Assembly: GCA_947311315.1 (NCBI GenBank)
Contig: CAMZKN010000109.1
Coordinates: forward strand, 1-35,503
Direction of reading: 5' to 3'
Origin: an uncultured Desulfobulbaceae bacterium
Lineage (GTDB): Bacteria; Desulfobacterota; Desulfobulbia; Desulfobulbales; Desulfocapsaceae
DNA: 35,503 bases
In this document: positions 17,632-25,758 of the stretch, in pieces
Layout of the letters: the number at the start of each line of letters is the position of its first letter
Position numbering within the stretch: position 1 is the stretch's first letter
The notes under the pieces: generated by a model
Database searches by the model: none
What the model saw: only the letters and a program-made list of their open reading frames with translations
What the model was told of the DNA's origin: nothing
Translations under genes and position numbers: made by a program

Positions 17632-17726
17632 CACCCCGGCAAACACTCCATCTGCGGGATAATACCATGATCAAATGGTACATAAAGCAGTGCCCAAAAG
17701 CCAATAATTCATTTAACGAACTACAT

Positions 17727-17755
17727 AGTATACCCTTTTTATAGATGAATAGCAA
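17727..17755 (-). promoter_or_regulatory. Sigma-70-type promoter of typA
   Basis: On the minus strand TTGCTA (17750-17755) is followed after 17 bases by TATACT (17727-17732). Transcription would start near 17720, leaving a leader of about 195 bases before the typA ATG. Confidence 0.65.
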
Positions 17756-17802
17756 GAAGAGTAAAGACCCAAAAAAGGCACACGCCAATCAGTTGTAACA
17801 CC

Positions 17803-19167
17803 CTAAAGTTCCGACAAAACACGACCTCGAACCTTTGCCGACCGTAACAATGGTGGGACTTTTTCATCAATATAATCAAAGACCACAGCCTGCTTATTCT
17901 CGGCCGGTCGCATAATGCGGCCAATGACCTGAAGCAGCCTGCCCTCAAAACGTATAGGAGTCGTCAGAAACAGTGTCGAAAGACCGGGACAGTCAAATCC
18001 TTCGCCAATAAGCTGCAAAGTTGCCACCAGCACCTCAACCTCTCCCATTCTGACCGCGGCCACAACCTCATTTCTATCTTCGGGGGAAATTGCGCCACAG
18101 AGGAGCTTTACTTTCACGTCTCTTTTTTGAAGTTTATCGACAAAAAAACGGCAGTGGCTGACCCTGTCTGAAACCACAAGGATTGTCCCGCCCTCTAATT
18201 TGTCGGCCACCTCCATTATATCAGACAAGATCTGCAAATTTCTCCCTTCGTGTTGCACAAGGGCTTTTATAAGAGGCTGGTATTTTCCACGATAGGCATA
18301 GGTGAAAGAGGTGGTTTTACGGACAACAACTGGTGCGAGAATAGCGCCTGTTGCTTTTAGCTCGTCCTGATCAACACTGTGTATCAGATCGCCCATAAAA
18401 AAATAGATTAATTTTGTTGTTTCGTCATCACTGCGAAAGGCTGTGGCGGACAAACCGAGGAGATATTGACAATCAAATTTTGAGACGACACCGGTAAAAA
18501 GACTGGCGGGAACACGGTGACATTCATCAACGATCAAGTGACCAAAAAGTGGCACCAGTTTCTGTACATGCTTTTTCGCACTGTTGACAATCGCCACGGT
18601 AACCGGAGCGATGGAATACTGACCATCACCAATAACTCCCGGTTCAATACCAAGAAACTCACGCACCCGATCCTGCCACTGATACAGCAGCTCTTTGGTG
18701 TGAACAACAATCAGAGTCGGTTGCAGTCGAAGAGCAATAATTGCGAGCCCCATCACTGTTTTACCACTGCCGGTACCTGCCGCAATAACCCCGAAAGATT
18801 TTCTTTCTGCTACCTTAACTGCAACATGCTGATACGGGCGAAGGGTACCTGAAAATTGAAAATCTTCTTTGGGAAGCAACCGCCTTCTGTCAACAATGTC
18901 AGGTTCCTGCCCATAAAATTTTCGTATCGCAAATACCGCCTGATTGGAAAACCCTCTGGGAAAACGAAGACCGCCCACCACAGGTTCGTAATAGTGTAAC
19001 TGTGGCTTGATTTTTTTGCCAATCCATCGACCATATCGTTTTGCTGCGATATATTTAGGGTTTTCAACAGTGAGTAGCGTTTTCAGCTTTTGCTCGAAGG
19101 CAAAATCCATGTTCGTTATAAAACAATCTGCCGTTACCGTTAGAGTAGGTACTTTAGAAATACTCAT
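17803..19167 (-). CDS. XPB/RAD25-like superfamily 2 DNA helicase
   Basis: A 454-residue SF2 helicase. Walker A is GTGSGKT (131-137), Walker B box DECH (214-217), motif III SAT (240-242), and the C-terminal RecA-like domain ends with GEGFDCPGLSTLFLTTP and motif VI QVIGRIMRP. The layout, with an N-terminal 100-residue region before LRPYQ, matches bacterial DEAD/DECH helicases of the XPB/ComF-like repair type. It probably unwinds DNA in an ATP-dependent way; a specific pathway is not evident. The first ATG (19167) is used; 19110 is an alternative. It faces the secreted-protein gene at 19257 across a 90-base spacer. Confidence 0.88.
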   Translation of the reverse strand: MSISKVPTLTVTADCFITNMDFAFEQKLKTLLTVENPKYIAAKRYGRWIGKKIKPQLHYYEPVVGGLRFPRGFSNQAVFAIRKFYGQEPDIVDRRRLLPKEDFQFSGTLRPYQHVAVKVAERKSFGVIAAGTGSGKTVMGLAIIALRLQPTLIVVHTKELLYQWQDRVREFLGIEPGVIGDGQYSIAPVTVAIVNSAKKHVQKLVPLFGHLIVDECHRVPASLFTGVVSKFDCQYLLGLSATAFRSDDETTKLIYFFMGDLIHSVDQDELKATGAILAPVVVRKTTSFTYAYRGKYQPLIKALVQHEGRNLQILSDIMEVADKLEGGTILVVSDRVSHCRFFVDKLQKRDVKVKLLCGAISPEDRNEVVAAVRMGEVEVLVATLQLIGEGFDCPGLSTLFLTTPIRFEGRLLQVIGRIMRPAENKQAVVFDYIDEKVPPLLRSAKVRGRVLSEL

Positions 19168-19256
19168 TGAATTTGGATGAATTCATTATTAAGATCGACT
19201 TCGGTCATATCCACATGAACGCAAAATTTTATCCATATCACCACAAAAGGCTCTCG

Positions 19257-19868
19257 ATGACAGGCAAATTATTTTTTACTCTCTTTCTCTTTCTAGCTCT
19301 CTTTTCATCGACACCCGCACAGAGTAACACACACGACACCATATCCCTGAACCTGCCGGAAAGTGTTATTGCCAAGGCAACTAAAGCCGTACTCCCCCTC
19401 ACCATCGATGCACATTCAAAGACGATTAAAGGGGATATTATAATTATTAACATCAGCAACCTCAGGCTCACCAAGGGACACCTCGCCTGCCGACTTCAAC
19501 TGGCCGGTAAAAATCTGGCTTTTGTCACTGAGATTGCAGGCCACGAAATTAATCTTAAAGTAGGCTCAGTACAACTGGAACTCGACACCAATGCAGCAAT
19601 CCGTTTCGACCAAAAACAGCAGATGCTATTTCTGAAACCTCTGCTGCAGGACATCTCTAAAAAACAAAATACAAGCAATGCAAATATCAGCCAGGCTCTG
19701 ATTGCAATACTCAACGGCCGGGAGTTCCCCATACGCATGCAGAATATTGAGCCCTTAATCGCAAAAACCGGTACAAAAACTCTCACCATCAACACACGCA
19801 TTACTGATATCAAAGCGGGCACTGGTTTTCTTCAACTACAGTTACTACCAACCATCACCGCAAAATAG
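19257..19868 (+). CDS. Secreted protein of unknown function
   Basis: A 203-residue exported protein. The signal peptide is MTGKLFFTLFLFLALFSSTPAQS. The mature part alternates beta-strand-like segments (TIKGDIIIINISNLRL, HLACRLQLAGKNLAFVTEI, INLKVGSVQLELDTNAAIRFD) and has a C-terminal strand pair (KTLTINTRITDI, GFLQLQLLPTI). This resembles small periplasmic beta-sandwich or lipid-binding folds, but no family is recognised. The ATG at 19257 has AAAGG six bases upstream and places the signal peptide at the N terminus, so upstream ATGs are rejected. It converges on the DUF2058 gene with 22 bases between. Confidence 0.68.
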   Translation: MTGKLFFTLFLFLALFSSTPAQSNTHDTISLNLPESVIAKATKAVLPLTIDAHSKTIKGDIIIINISNLRLTKGHLACRLQLAGKNLAFVTEIAGHEINLKVGSVQLELDTNAAIRFDQKQQMLFLKPLLQDISKKQNTSNANISQALIAILNGREFPIRMQNIEPLIAKTGTKTLTINTRITDIKAGTGFLQLQLLPTITAK

Positions 19869-19890
19869 CGTTCAGTAGAAACTACCATTT

Positions 19891-20436
19891 TTACCACATG
19901 AGATCATCGGGTATCTGATAGTCGGCATAGGGATCGTCCGGATCGTGTTCAGTCTCTGCAGAACGCTCCACAAGATTTACAAAAACGCTACCATCGATAG
20001 ATCGTATCTTCTCAACGACCACACCAGGAACAACCTCATACTCATTTCTCTGACCAACAATACCTAAAAGCCCATTGCCCAGTTTTGCGGCAATTTCCTC
20101 TGTAACGAATATTCGAAGAATTTTCCCTGCTACCGTAAAACGATATGCGACACCATGATCGTCTTTTTTCAGTTTGTGTTCTGTTATCAGTTGGTTGATT
20201 CGTGCAGCTTTTTCCCTTTTCTGCAGTTTTTCTTCACGCTGCCGGTTAAGCTCTCTTGCCCTGTGCTTCTTTTTTTCCAGAGCCTTTCGGGCAATTTCCG
20301 CATTTTCATCAACAACGGTTTTTTTTCTGGCAATTTTCTGACTTTTTTTATTGTGCTGCTTTTTCTTAACCTCTCCCGCCTTTTTTTTATCCACCAGTCC
20401 TAACTTCAGCAACTGATCCTGAAACGAATTTCTCAT
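19891..20436 (-). CDS. DUF2058 (YaiL-like) nucleic-acid-associated protein
   Basis: A 181-residue protein of the DUF2058 family (E. coli YaiL). The N terminus MRNSFQDQLLKLGLVDKKKA is diagnostic; residues about 20-100 are a highly charged helical, probably coiled-coil region rich in Lys, Arg and Glu; the C-terminal part (FTVAGKILRIFVTEEIAAKLGNGLLGIVG) is a compact domain. Members are annotated as nucleoproteins or polynucleotide-associated, without a firm function. The start at 20436 is set by homology; upstream codons are leader. It lies 71 bases after the transporter gene on the same strand, but a functional link is not expected. Confidence 0.85.
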   Translation of the reverse strand: MRNSFQDQLLKLGLVDKKKAGEVKKKQHNKKSQKIARKKTVVDENAEIARKALEKKKHRARELNRQREEKLQKREKAARINQLITEHKLKKDDHGVAYRFTVAGKILRIFVTEEIAAKLGNGLLGIVGQRNEYEVVPGVVVEKIRSIDGSVFVNLVERSAETEHDPDDPYADYQIPDDLMW

Positions 20437-20507
20437 GACGTGCCTTGTCCTCTCTTTTTTGTAATGACAAATTCTTGTAACTGACTCATACGTTTTTGCC
20501 AAGCACA

Positions 20508-21707
20508 CTACTCTCCGTTTTGTTTAACACAATCTACACATATATCACTACCAGAAACTGGCTCAAAAAGCAGATAAACAGCAGTCAACAAAGCGGCAAA
20601 CAGATAACATGATCGTAAAATCATCTCGACACTTCCACTTTCCGCAACCGTCCAAGCCAAAAAACCGAAAAAAACGGCAAGGAATATCTGCGAATAATAA
20701 CTCTTTATAAACAGATACTGATACCGTATTCCATTTTCAGCTGTGTCAAAAAACCTTTTATTGAAGGCAAGTCTGAAAAAAGATGTGCAGAAGGCTATCA
20801 GCAAAAGTAAACAGATCTGCACGGTATAATCAAGACTATCAGAAAGACTCGCTCTTGCTCCCCACGAGAATGCATACAAAAAAACAGACAAGATATACAC
20901 CCGTTGTCTCCCTGCCCGATCTATCCTGTTTTTTATAAAATAAAAAAGCAGTGCCAGAAAAAGCGCCAGTACGATGACGAGAATTCCCAACCGTGTGAAA
21001 CTTTGCCCAACAATAAGAAAGAGAGAAATAAGCCAAAAGTAGCTTTCCAGATAGAGAAAGACCCCATCGACCATAAAAATTATTTTGGAATGACTTGCGT
21101 CAGAAAATGTGACAATTTCACGAAAGGACAACGGTTTTTGCAGTTGCAGAGCAGGAGGCAAGTCCATATTGACGGAAGAATAAAAAAACAGGCCAATGCC
21201 CAGACCGCCAATCAACAAGGAAAGAAGAAATAGAGAGAACAATCCGCTGTTGTCAAGCAGCAGGCTACCAGTAATTATCCCAATCTTCAGGATGATAAGG
21301 ACAAAAATCTGTACATTGCCAAACCGTCGACCACTGCTGTCAGAATTACCACCATCGAAAAAAAGTACTCGTTGTATCGTCCAGTACAGACAGCTGTACA
21401 TCCCATTAACGAGTGCAAGAAGCAGCAAAGGTGCACCCTGCACCACGAAAAAAAGCAGAAGTATTTCCAGAATAAAAGAACAGACGATTGAGAGCAGGAA
21501 AGAATCTTTTCGAAGGTGATCCCACAACCAGAGAGTTATGGTAAAGCCAATGCCGGTGCAGCAGATAAACCAGCAAACATCCGACAGATTCGCACCGTTT
21601 TTAAACAGATAGACCGGCAGGAAAAACGGGAAAAGACCAAGCAGAAAACTATGGAACCCCAGAAACAGATAAAATGTTTTCACACTGCGATCCATCTCAG
21701 AAGACAT
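20508..21707 (-). CDS. Polytopic membrane transporter, MFS-like
   Basis: A 399-residue integral membrane protein with about 11-12 hydrophobic spans, a central cytoplasmic loop after span six (around PPALQLQKPLSFREIVTF) and short charged loops, the layout of a major facilitator. No sugar, peptide or drug signature is readable. The start overlaps the end of the upstream ATP-grasp gene: 21707 is inside that gene, and 21695 (MDRSVKTFYLF) is an equally plausible ATG just after its stop. Overlap implies coupling, so it most likely exports or imports the product of the ligase cluster. Direction and substrate are inference. Confidence 0.72.
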   Translation of the reverse strand: MSSEMDRSVKTFYLFLGFHSFLLGLFPFFLPVYLFKNGANLSDVCWFICCTGIGFTITLWLWDHLRKDSFLLSIVCSFILEILLLFFVVQGAPLLLLALVNGMYSCLYWTIQRVLFFDGGNSDSSGRRFGNVQIFVLIILKIGIITGSLLLDNSGLFSLFLLSLLIGGLGIGLFFYSSVNMDLPPALQLQKPLSFREIVTFSDASHSKIIFMVDGVFLYLESYFWLISLFLIVGQSFTRLGILVIVLALFLALLFYFIKNRIDRAGRQRVYILSVFLYAFSWGARASLSDSLDYTVQICLLLLIAFCTSFFRLAFNKRFFDTAENGIRYQYLFIKSYYSQIFLAVFFGFLAWTVAESGSVEMILRSCYLFAALLTAVYLLFEPVSGSDICVDCVKQNGE

Positions 21708-22605
21708 CCCGCTGCATGATTTCCATACTATCAAGGTCTGCATAAAAATGGTTCAGATCTTCTGCAGCACCGTAACGTGGATAATCGTGCATTTTCAAAT
21801 AGGGCCTGGAGTTGACTTCCAGCAATATAGCCTTCTGGTTACGGTAACTTTCTTCGATTCCTTTCTCGAAAATTGCATCAATACCAAGGATATTCGCACC
21901 AAAATGCGCAAGAAGTTCTGTAAAAAGCTGATGATTTTCGGCGGGCAGAGATTTTTTATCGATAATCTCTACAACACCTCCCGGAGCCAGGGAAATACGG
22001 TTATACAGCCTGATCCTCTTACCAGCAGCAGGAATTGACTCAAGAGTGAGCTTCTTTTTGCGGAGATAGCCGATAATTTTCCTGTCCTTTGGAATCGGAT
22101 GGATAACAGGACCAAGTTTCATCTCTTCTCGAGTGTTATTTTCCCGGTCTATCAATTCTCCAAGAGTTAGATGACCATCACCATCGACAAACGGAGGATA
22201 ACGTCTGATGACTGACATTATCTTCCCTTTCACCACCAGAACCCGATAGTTTTTTCCTTCAAGATATTGTTCAACCACCGTCACAGGCCACCAGATTTTA
22301 GCCAGCATGATCGCTTTTAAAAGCTCCCGATAGCCGGTAATCGGGAAATAACTTCCCCTTGAGAAACCACTGACATTAGGCTTTATAACCAGAGGAAACC
22401 CATGTTTTTTGGCAAATCGAACAGCTTTAAAAGGCCAGAAAAATGTAGCCCCTTTCGCGTATGGGACACCATTTTGTGCAAATATCTTTCGAGCCTGTAA
22501 CTTTGACCGACAACTCTTGCGAACCTCAAGAGAGTTATAACTGGAACATCCGCCGAGAAAATGTTTATCAATCCAGCTGTATATTAAACGTTTAACAGTT
22601 CTCAT
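21697..22605 (-). CDS. ATP-grasp carboxylate-amine ligase, cyanophycin synthetase/GshAB-like
   Basis: A 302-residue ATP-grasp enzyme. Visible family features: the N-terminal KLQARKIFAQNGVPYAKG, the ATP-binding lysine in FPLVIKPNVSGFSRGSYF, VVEQYLEGKNYRVLVVKGKIMSVIRRYPPFVDGDGHLTLGELID, and the metal-binding end AILLEVNSRPYLKMHDYP. The RYPPFVDGDGHLT block is close to cyanophycin synthetase and the GshAB ligase module. It should activate a carboxylate as acyl phosphate and join it to an amine or amino acid. The ATG at 22605 overlaps the upstream ATP-grasp stop (ATGA) with AAAGGA in front. Substrates are unknown; hypotaurine or another decarboxylation product is a candidate acceptor. Confidence 0.83.
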   Translation of the reverse strand: MRTVKRLIYSWIDKHFLGGCSSYNSLEVRKSCRSKLQARKIFAQNGVPYAKGATFFWPFKAVRFAKKHGFPLVIKPNVSGFSRGSYFPITGYRELLKAIMLAKIWWPVTVVEQYLEGKNYRVLVVKGKIMSVIRRYPPFVDGDGHLTLGELIDRENNTREEMKLGPVIHPIPKDRKIIGYLRKKKLTLESIPAAGKRIRLYNRISLAPGGVVEIIDKKSLPAENHQLFTELLAHFGANILGIDAIFEKGIEESYRNQKAILLEVNSRPYLKMHDYPRYGAAEDLNHFYADLDSMEIMQRDVF

Positions 22606-23432
22606 TCCTTTACCTGATAATGTGCAACCAACTGCCAAAAAAATATTGGGTAACGTTTTTGTCTGCGAACAATTGTTTTTGCCAGAGCAGCCGATGCCTG
22701 CATGGAACTTCGTATAAACTGATGTTTCGTACTCCAGGTTATCTGATCGTCAAGCAACATCAACGGCATAGGCAAAAAAAGATTGATTTCTATAATATGA
22801 AATTCCCCTGCAAGCAGATTACTAATGGAATCGGCCCGCAGCCCGACTCTGGCTATCTTGAAAAAGCCAATATTACTTATCATATCCCAGAGACGGATCA
22901 ACTCATCTTCATGAAACAGACCAGTGATATCATGGTAGGACGTTTCTCTGTTAAGCACTCCATTTACAGGTAAAAGAGCCTTACCGCTGTTGCATGTTTC
23001 AGTGACCGAGAGCAAGGTATAATCGTGTAAATTTTCTGCAGATCTGATATAAAAAAGCTCAAATTCCCGTTTTTCAGTTGCAGCTTCCTGCAAAAGGAAG
23101 GTGATATTTTTCCTGTTACGCCTGCCACGCAAACACCGCAACTCTGTTTCATCTGTCACAAGAGAAACACCGTGGGAATTCTGTCCCCAATCTGGTTTTC
23201 TGAACACGGGAAACTGCGGCAGAATAACACCATTATCTATACTCTGTGATAATCGCCAACGCTTGGGAATACATTTATCCAGATCGAATTTGGAAAATAT
23301 TTTTTTACCTGCGTTATAGTATTCACCATTAAGTTGGAAAAAATTCCACGGCCTTGTGCGGTACCTGATAGAGTAGACTATCAGCCAGAAGACAAGCAAC
23401 GGACGAATCAGCATGGAAATTATATACTGCAT
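22602..23432 (-). CDS. ATP-grasp-like protein with N-terminal membrane anchor
   Basis: A 276-residue protein that starts with a hydrophobic segment (MLIRPLLVFWLIVYSI), probably a membrane anchor. The rest looks like a divergent ATP-grasp fold: FPVFRKPDWGQNSHGVSLV is the ATP-binding strand with lysine, FLLQEAATEKREFELFYIR the hinge and central strand, GLRADS and the acidic end FHIIEINLFLPMP the metal-binding region. It may ligate a substrate at the membrane or partner the next ATP-grasp enzyme, which it overlaps by four bases. The ATG at 23432 replaces a TTG three codons earlier; no Shine-Dalgarno sequence is visible, perhaps because an element has inserted just upstream. Confidence 0.65.
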   Translation of the reverse strand: MQYIISMLIRPLLVFWLIVYSIRYRTRPWNFFQLNGEYYNAGKKIFSKFDLDKCIPKRWRLSQSIDNGVILPQFPVFRKPDWGQNSHGVSLVTDETELRCLRGRRNRKNITFLLQEAATEKREFELFYIRSAENLHDYTLLSVTETCNSGKALLPVNGVLNRETSYHDITGLFHEDELIRLWDMISNIGFFKIARVGLRADSISNLLAGEFHIIEINLFLPMPLMLLDDQITWSTKHQFIRSSMQASAALAKTIVRRQKRYPIFFWQLVAHYQVKE

Positions 23433-23450
23433 ACAATTCAATATGTTTTA

Positions 23451-23618
23451 AAAAGAGGTTAACTATTCAGCATACGGCAAAAAAGACCGTAAAAGCACGA
23501 CATTTAACTGTTCAGCAGTGCCTTACATGTCTATAAGCACTCCGATCTGCTATACACCTGTATGCTGGGCGGAGTGATCGTGGGCAGGTGAGGTGCTGCT
23601 GAACAGTTACAAAAGAGG
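23451..23618. mobile_element. 152-bp MITE-like element with perfect 8-bp target duplication at the dioxygenase stop codon
   Basis: The element spans 23459-23610. The left end TTAACTATTCAGCA and right end TGCTGAACAGTTAC are inverted repeats, and the direct repeat AAAAGAGG flanks it at 23451-23458 and 23611-23618. Inside, TAACTGTTCAGCAG (23505-23518) and CTGCTGAACAGTTA (23596-23609) form a perfect 14-bp inverted repeat that continues inward as an imperfect stem to a four-base loop near 23556-23559. The element has no gene. It belongs to the same family as 12118-12181 through the shared end TGCTGAAYAGTTAC. Confidence 0.87.
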
Positions 23619-24141
23619 AAGGAATCCGGTCTGCTTTGAACACACGTCCTTTTGACGGATCATCCGAGTATACGTGCAAGCTCAAACTCTCTTCGAGTGA
23701 TGTTATACGATGGATCGCATTATCAAATGTTCCCGGTTTACCCTGAATGGAATAGTATTCTCCCGGGCGCATAATCTTTGAAGAAATACGCCCCAACCCG
23801 GATTTTTCCATCATAAAATGCTCAACTCCAATACGACCTGCTAGACAATAATAAAAAGCATAATCAGGATGCCCGTGAATTGCTGTCACAGTTTTTTCCG
23901 ACCATCTGGCAATCATTGCCTCAAAACCATTTCCAGGTTGACTGACAATGGTCCTCGAATAGGTTTCAGCCACTCTTTTATAATTCTCCATTTTGAAAAC
24001 ATATGGCTCAATAAACCCGACAATAGCTGAGGCCATATTGTCACTGTTATCCTGAGCTAAAAGAGCGTCAAAAAACAGACGAAGCGGCTCATCTTTTGGC
24101 TGAATCTTTAGGGTGACCGGTTTTGTAAACGAACGTTCCAT
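23512..24141 (-). CDS. Cysteine dioxygenase-like thiol dioxygenase with MITE-encoded C-terminal tail
   Basis: A cupin-fold thiol dioxygenase of the cysteine dioxygenase family. Iron ligands are H89 and H91 in AIHGHPD and H144 in AIHRITS; the substrate-carboxylate pair is Y61 and R63 in YSRTIV, as in mammalian CDO (Y58, R60); LHVYS (H156, Y158) matches the CDO active-site end. The cysteine of the mammalian Cys-Tyr crosslink is absent, as in many bacterial members. It should oxidise cysteine to cysteine sulfinate with O2. The ATG directly follows the decarboxylase stop (zero gap). Native length is 177 residues ending SSF; the last 32 residues (from VTVQQHL) come from the inserted element. Another thiol, such as 3-mercaptopropionate, remains possible. 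Confidence 0.82.
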   Translation of the reverse strand: MERSFTKPVTLKIQPKDEPLRLFFDALLAQDNSDNMASAIVGFIEPYVFKMENYKRVAETYSRTIVSQPGNGFEAMIARWSEKTVTAIHGHPDYAFYYCLAGRIGVEHFMMEKSGLGRISSKIMRPGEYYSIQGKPGTFDNAIHRITSLEESLSLHVYSDDPSKGRVFKADRIPSSFVTVQQHLTCPRSLRPAYRCIADRSAYRHVRHC

Positions 24142-25557
24142 TTATCTCTCCATTTCCCTCAACAGCAAATTCCCCACATGCACAAGATCAGAAAAATATG
24201 TGTCTATATCTTTTTCTGTAAAATCAGGATGTGCTATTAACAATCTTAAGACCACCCTTTCCTTTATAGAGGCGACTCCAACAAGACTTATTCCTTTTTT
24301 ATACAAATGCTGCCGAAGAGCCCTGTTCAATGTATTACTTTTGTTCTTCTCTGTCTTATAACAAAAACAGACATTAAAAGATGTTCTGGGAACAATCAGC
24401 TCCAGTTCAGGAGTCCCTGCAATCAGCTGTTCAGCATACGTACAAAGATCAAGGTACTTTTCCACCCTCGCCGCCAACCCCGACCTGCCATAGAATTTCC
24501 AGTCCAAAAACCATTTCAGGCTATCGATACGTCGCCCGCATTGCAGAGAAACAGCGCCAAGGTCTTCTACGTCATTACCCGATTCATCATGAAAAATATA
24601 ACTTGTGTCTCCCCCGGCAAGGACATTTCCCAGGGTATGCATTCTCTTGTTGATAAGAAAAACATTACACATCAACGCAGCACCAAGCATTTTATGAAAA
24701 TCAAAGGTAAAGGAATCCACCTGTTCAATCCCGCGGAGATACTTTGTCCGCAGCTTTTGACTGAGAACAACGGCTCCCCCCCAGGCTCCATCGACATGCA
24801 GCCAGAAATTATATTTATCCCTGAGGGCAAGACAATCGACAATTGAATCATAGGCTCCACGGATGGTGGTTCCAGCCGTCAGCCCAACAAAAAACGGCTT
24901 CCCGCCAACTGCGACAACACCCGCAATGCCCTTTTCAAGCTGTGCAACATCCATCTCCCCGAATCTGTTCAGCGGAATCTTTATCAGTTGATCAAGCCCT
25001 ATCCCCAGAACATTTGCCGCCTTATCCATTGAATAATGCGCATCCGCACTGACAAAGGCAAAAAGTTTTTCCTGTCCGAAAAGTCCACCCTGTTTCACCG
25101 AGTCGTTTTCTGCATTTCTGGCCGCCATCATGCCAATCATATTGGCATTGCTGGAACCTGTGGTCATCTGTCCTTCACCACTTGAAAAACCTACCAGATC
25201 CAGCATCTGCTGAATCATATACTTTTCCATAAGCGTTGAAACAGGAGCCGATTCAAACGTGCAGGAAGAGCTATTGGAAAATGCTGTCACCAGCTCCCCG
25301 GCAAGAGAAGGCAAATTCGCACCGCTCCACATTCTATTGACAAAAGAAGGGTGAGCTGTTTTTACTGAATAGGTAAGATATTTGTCTATCCATTGAAATA
25401 TTTCCTGCCAGTCACCAGGATTGCTCCTGGCATCAAGCTGCAGGAGATCCCTCAATTCTTTCGACCCATGGTAATCGAGGAATGCTCCATCCTGTTGTGA
25501 ATCAAAATACTTTTGTAAAATTTGAAAAAGATGCTGGAATACAATTTTTTCTTTCAT
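24142..25557 (-). CDS. Group II PLP-dependent decarboxylase, cysteine sulfinate/glutamate decarboxylase type
   Basis: A 471-residue PLP decarboxylase resembling animal CSAD and GAD65/67. Key residues: HPSF (69-72), TTGSSNAN (132-139), the ring-stacking H174 in AHYS, D256 in HVDGAWGG and the Schiff-base lysine K289 in DFHKM; SLQCGRRIDSLKWFLDWKFYG is also typical of this branch. Candidate reactions are cysteine sulfinate to hypotaurine, aspartate to beta-alanine, or glutamate to GABA. The adjoining cysteine dioxygenase, with no gap between the genes, argues for cysteine sulfinate. It is the first gene of the five-gene cluster and has its own promoter candidate 60-90 bases upstream. Confidence 0.87.
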   Translation of the reverse strand: MKEKIVFQHLFQILQKYFDSQQDGAFLDYHGSKELRDLLQLDARSNPGDWQEIFQWIDKYLTYSVKTAHPSFVNRMWSGANLPSLAGELVTAFSNSSSCTFESAPVSTLMEKYMIQQMLDLVGFSSGEGQMTTGSSNANMIGMMAARNAENDSVKQGGLFGQEKLFAFVSADAHYSMDKAANVLGIGLDQLIKIPLNRFGEMDVAQLEKGIAGVVAVGGKPFFVGLTAGTTIRGAYDSIVDCLALRDKYNFWLHVDGAWGGAVVLSQKLRTKYLRGIEQVDSFTFDFHKMLGAALMCNVFLINKRMHTLGNVLAGGDTSYIFHDESGNDVEDLGAVSLQCGRRIDSLKWFLDWKFYGRSGLAARVEKYLDLCTYAEQLIAGTPELELIVPRTSFNVCFCYKTEKNKSNTLNRALRQHLYKKGISLVGVASIKERVVLRLLIAHPDFTEKDIDTYFSDLVHVGNLLLREMER

Positions 25558-25618
25558 AGGTGTACAGTCCGATAAATTATTACCATTGCCCTTGTCCTGT
25601 AGCAGAGTTCATCCTCTC

Positions 25619-25647
25619 ACATTAACCAATACTTTTGCAATGCTCAA
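25619..25647 (-). promoter_or_regulatory. Promoter candidate for the decarboxylase-dioxygenase-ligase cluster
   Basis: On the minus strand TTGAGC (25642-25647) and TAATGT (25619-25624) are 17 bases apart, inside a 200-base gap. It suggests the cluster need not depend on the upstream riboswitch operon. The hexamers match consensus only partly. Confidence 0.4.
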
Positions 25648-25758
25648 CTTCTTCCTACAATTACGAGGATTTCCAGAAATTTTAAAGATATTTCCTGTAC
25701 CGAAAGCCGTTAAACAGGTAAAATAAGGGGGCGATTCGCAATTGCCTTAAAAGAGGGG

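Noticed and set aside
24142..25557. Naming the decarboxylase as a glutamate decarboxylase
   Set aside because: It is not of the GadA/GadB sequence type, and the adjoining cysteine dioxygenase makes cysteine sulfinate at least as likely; substrate left open.
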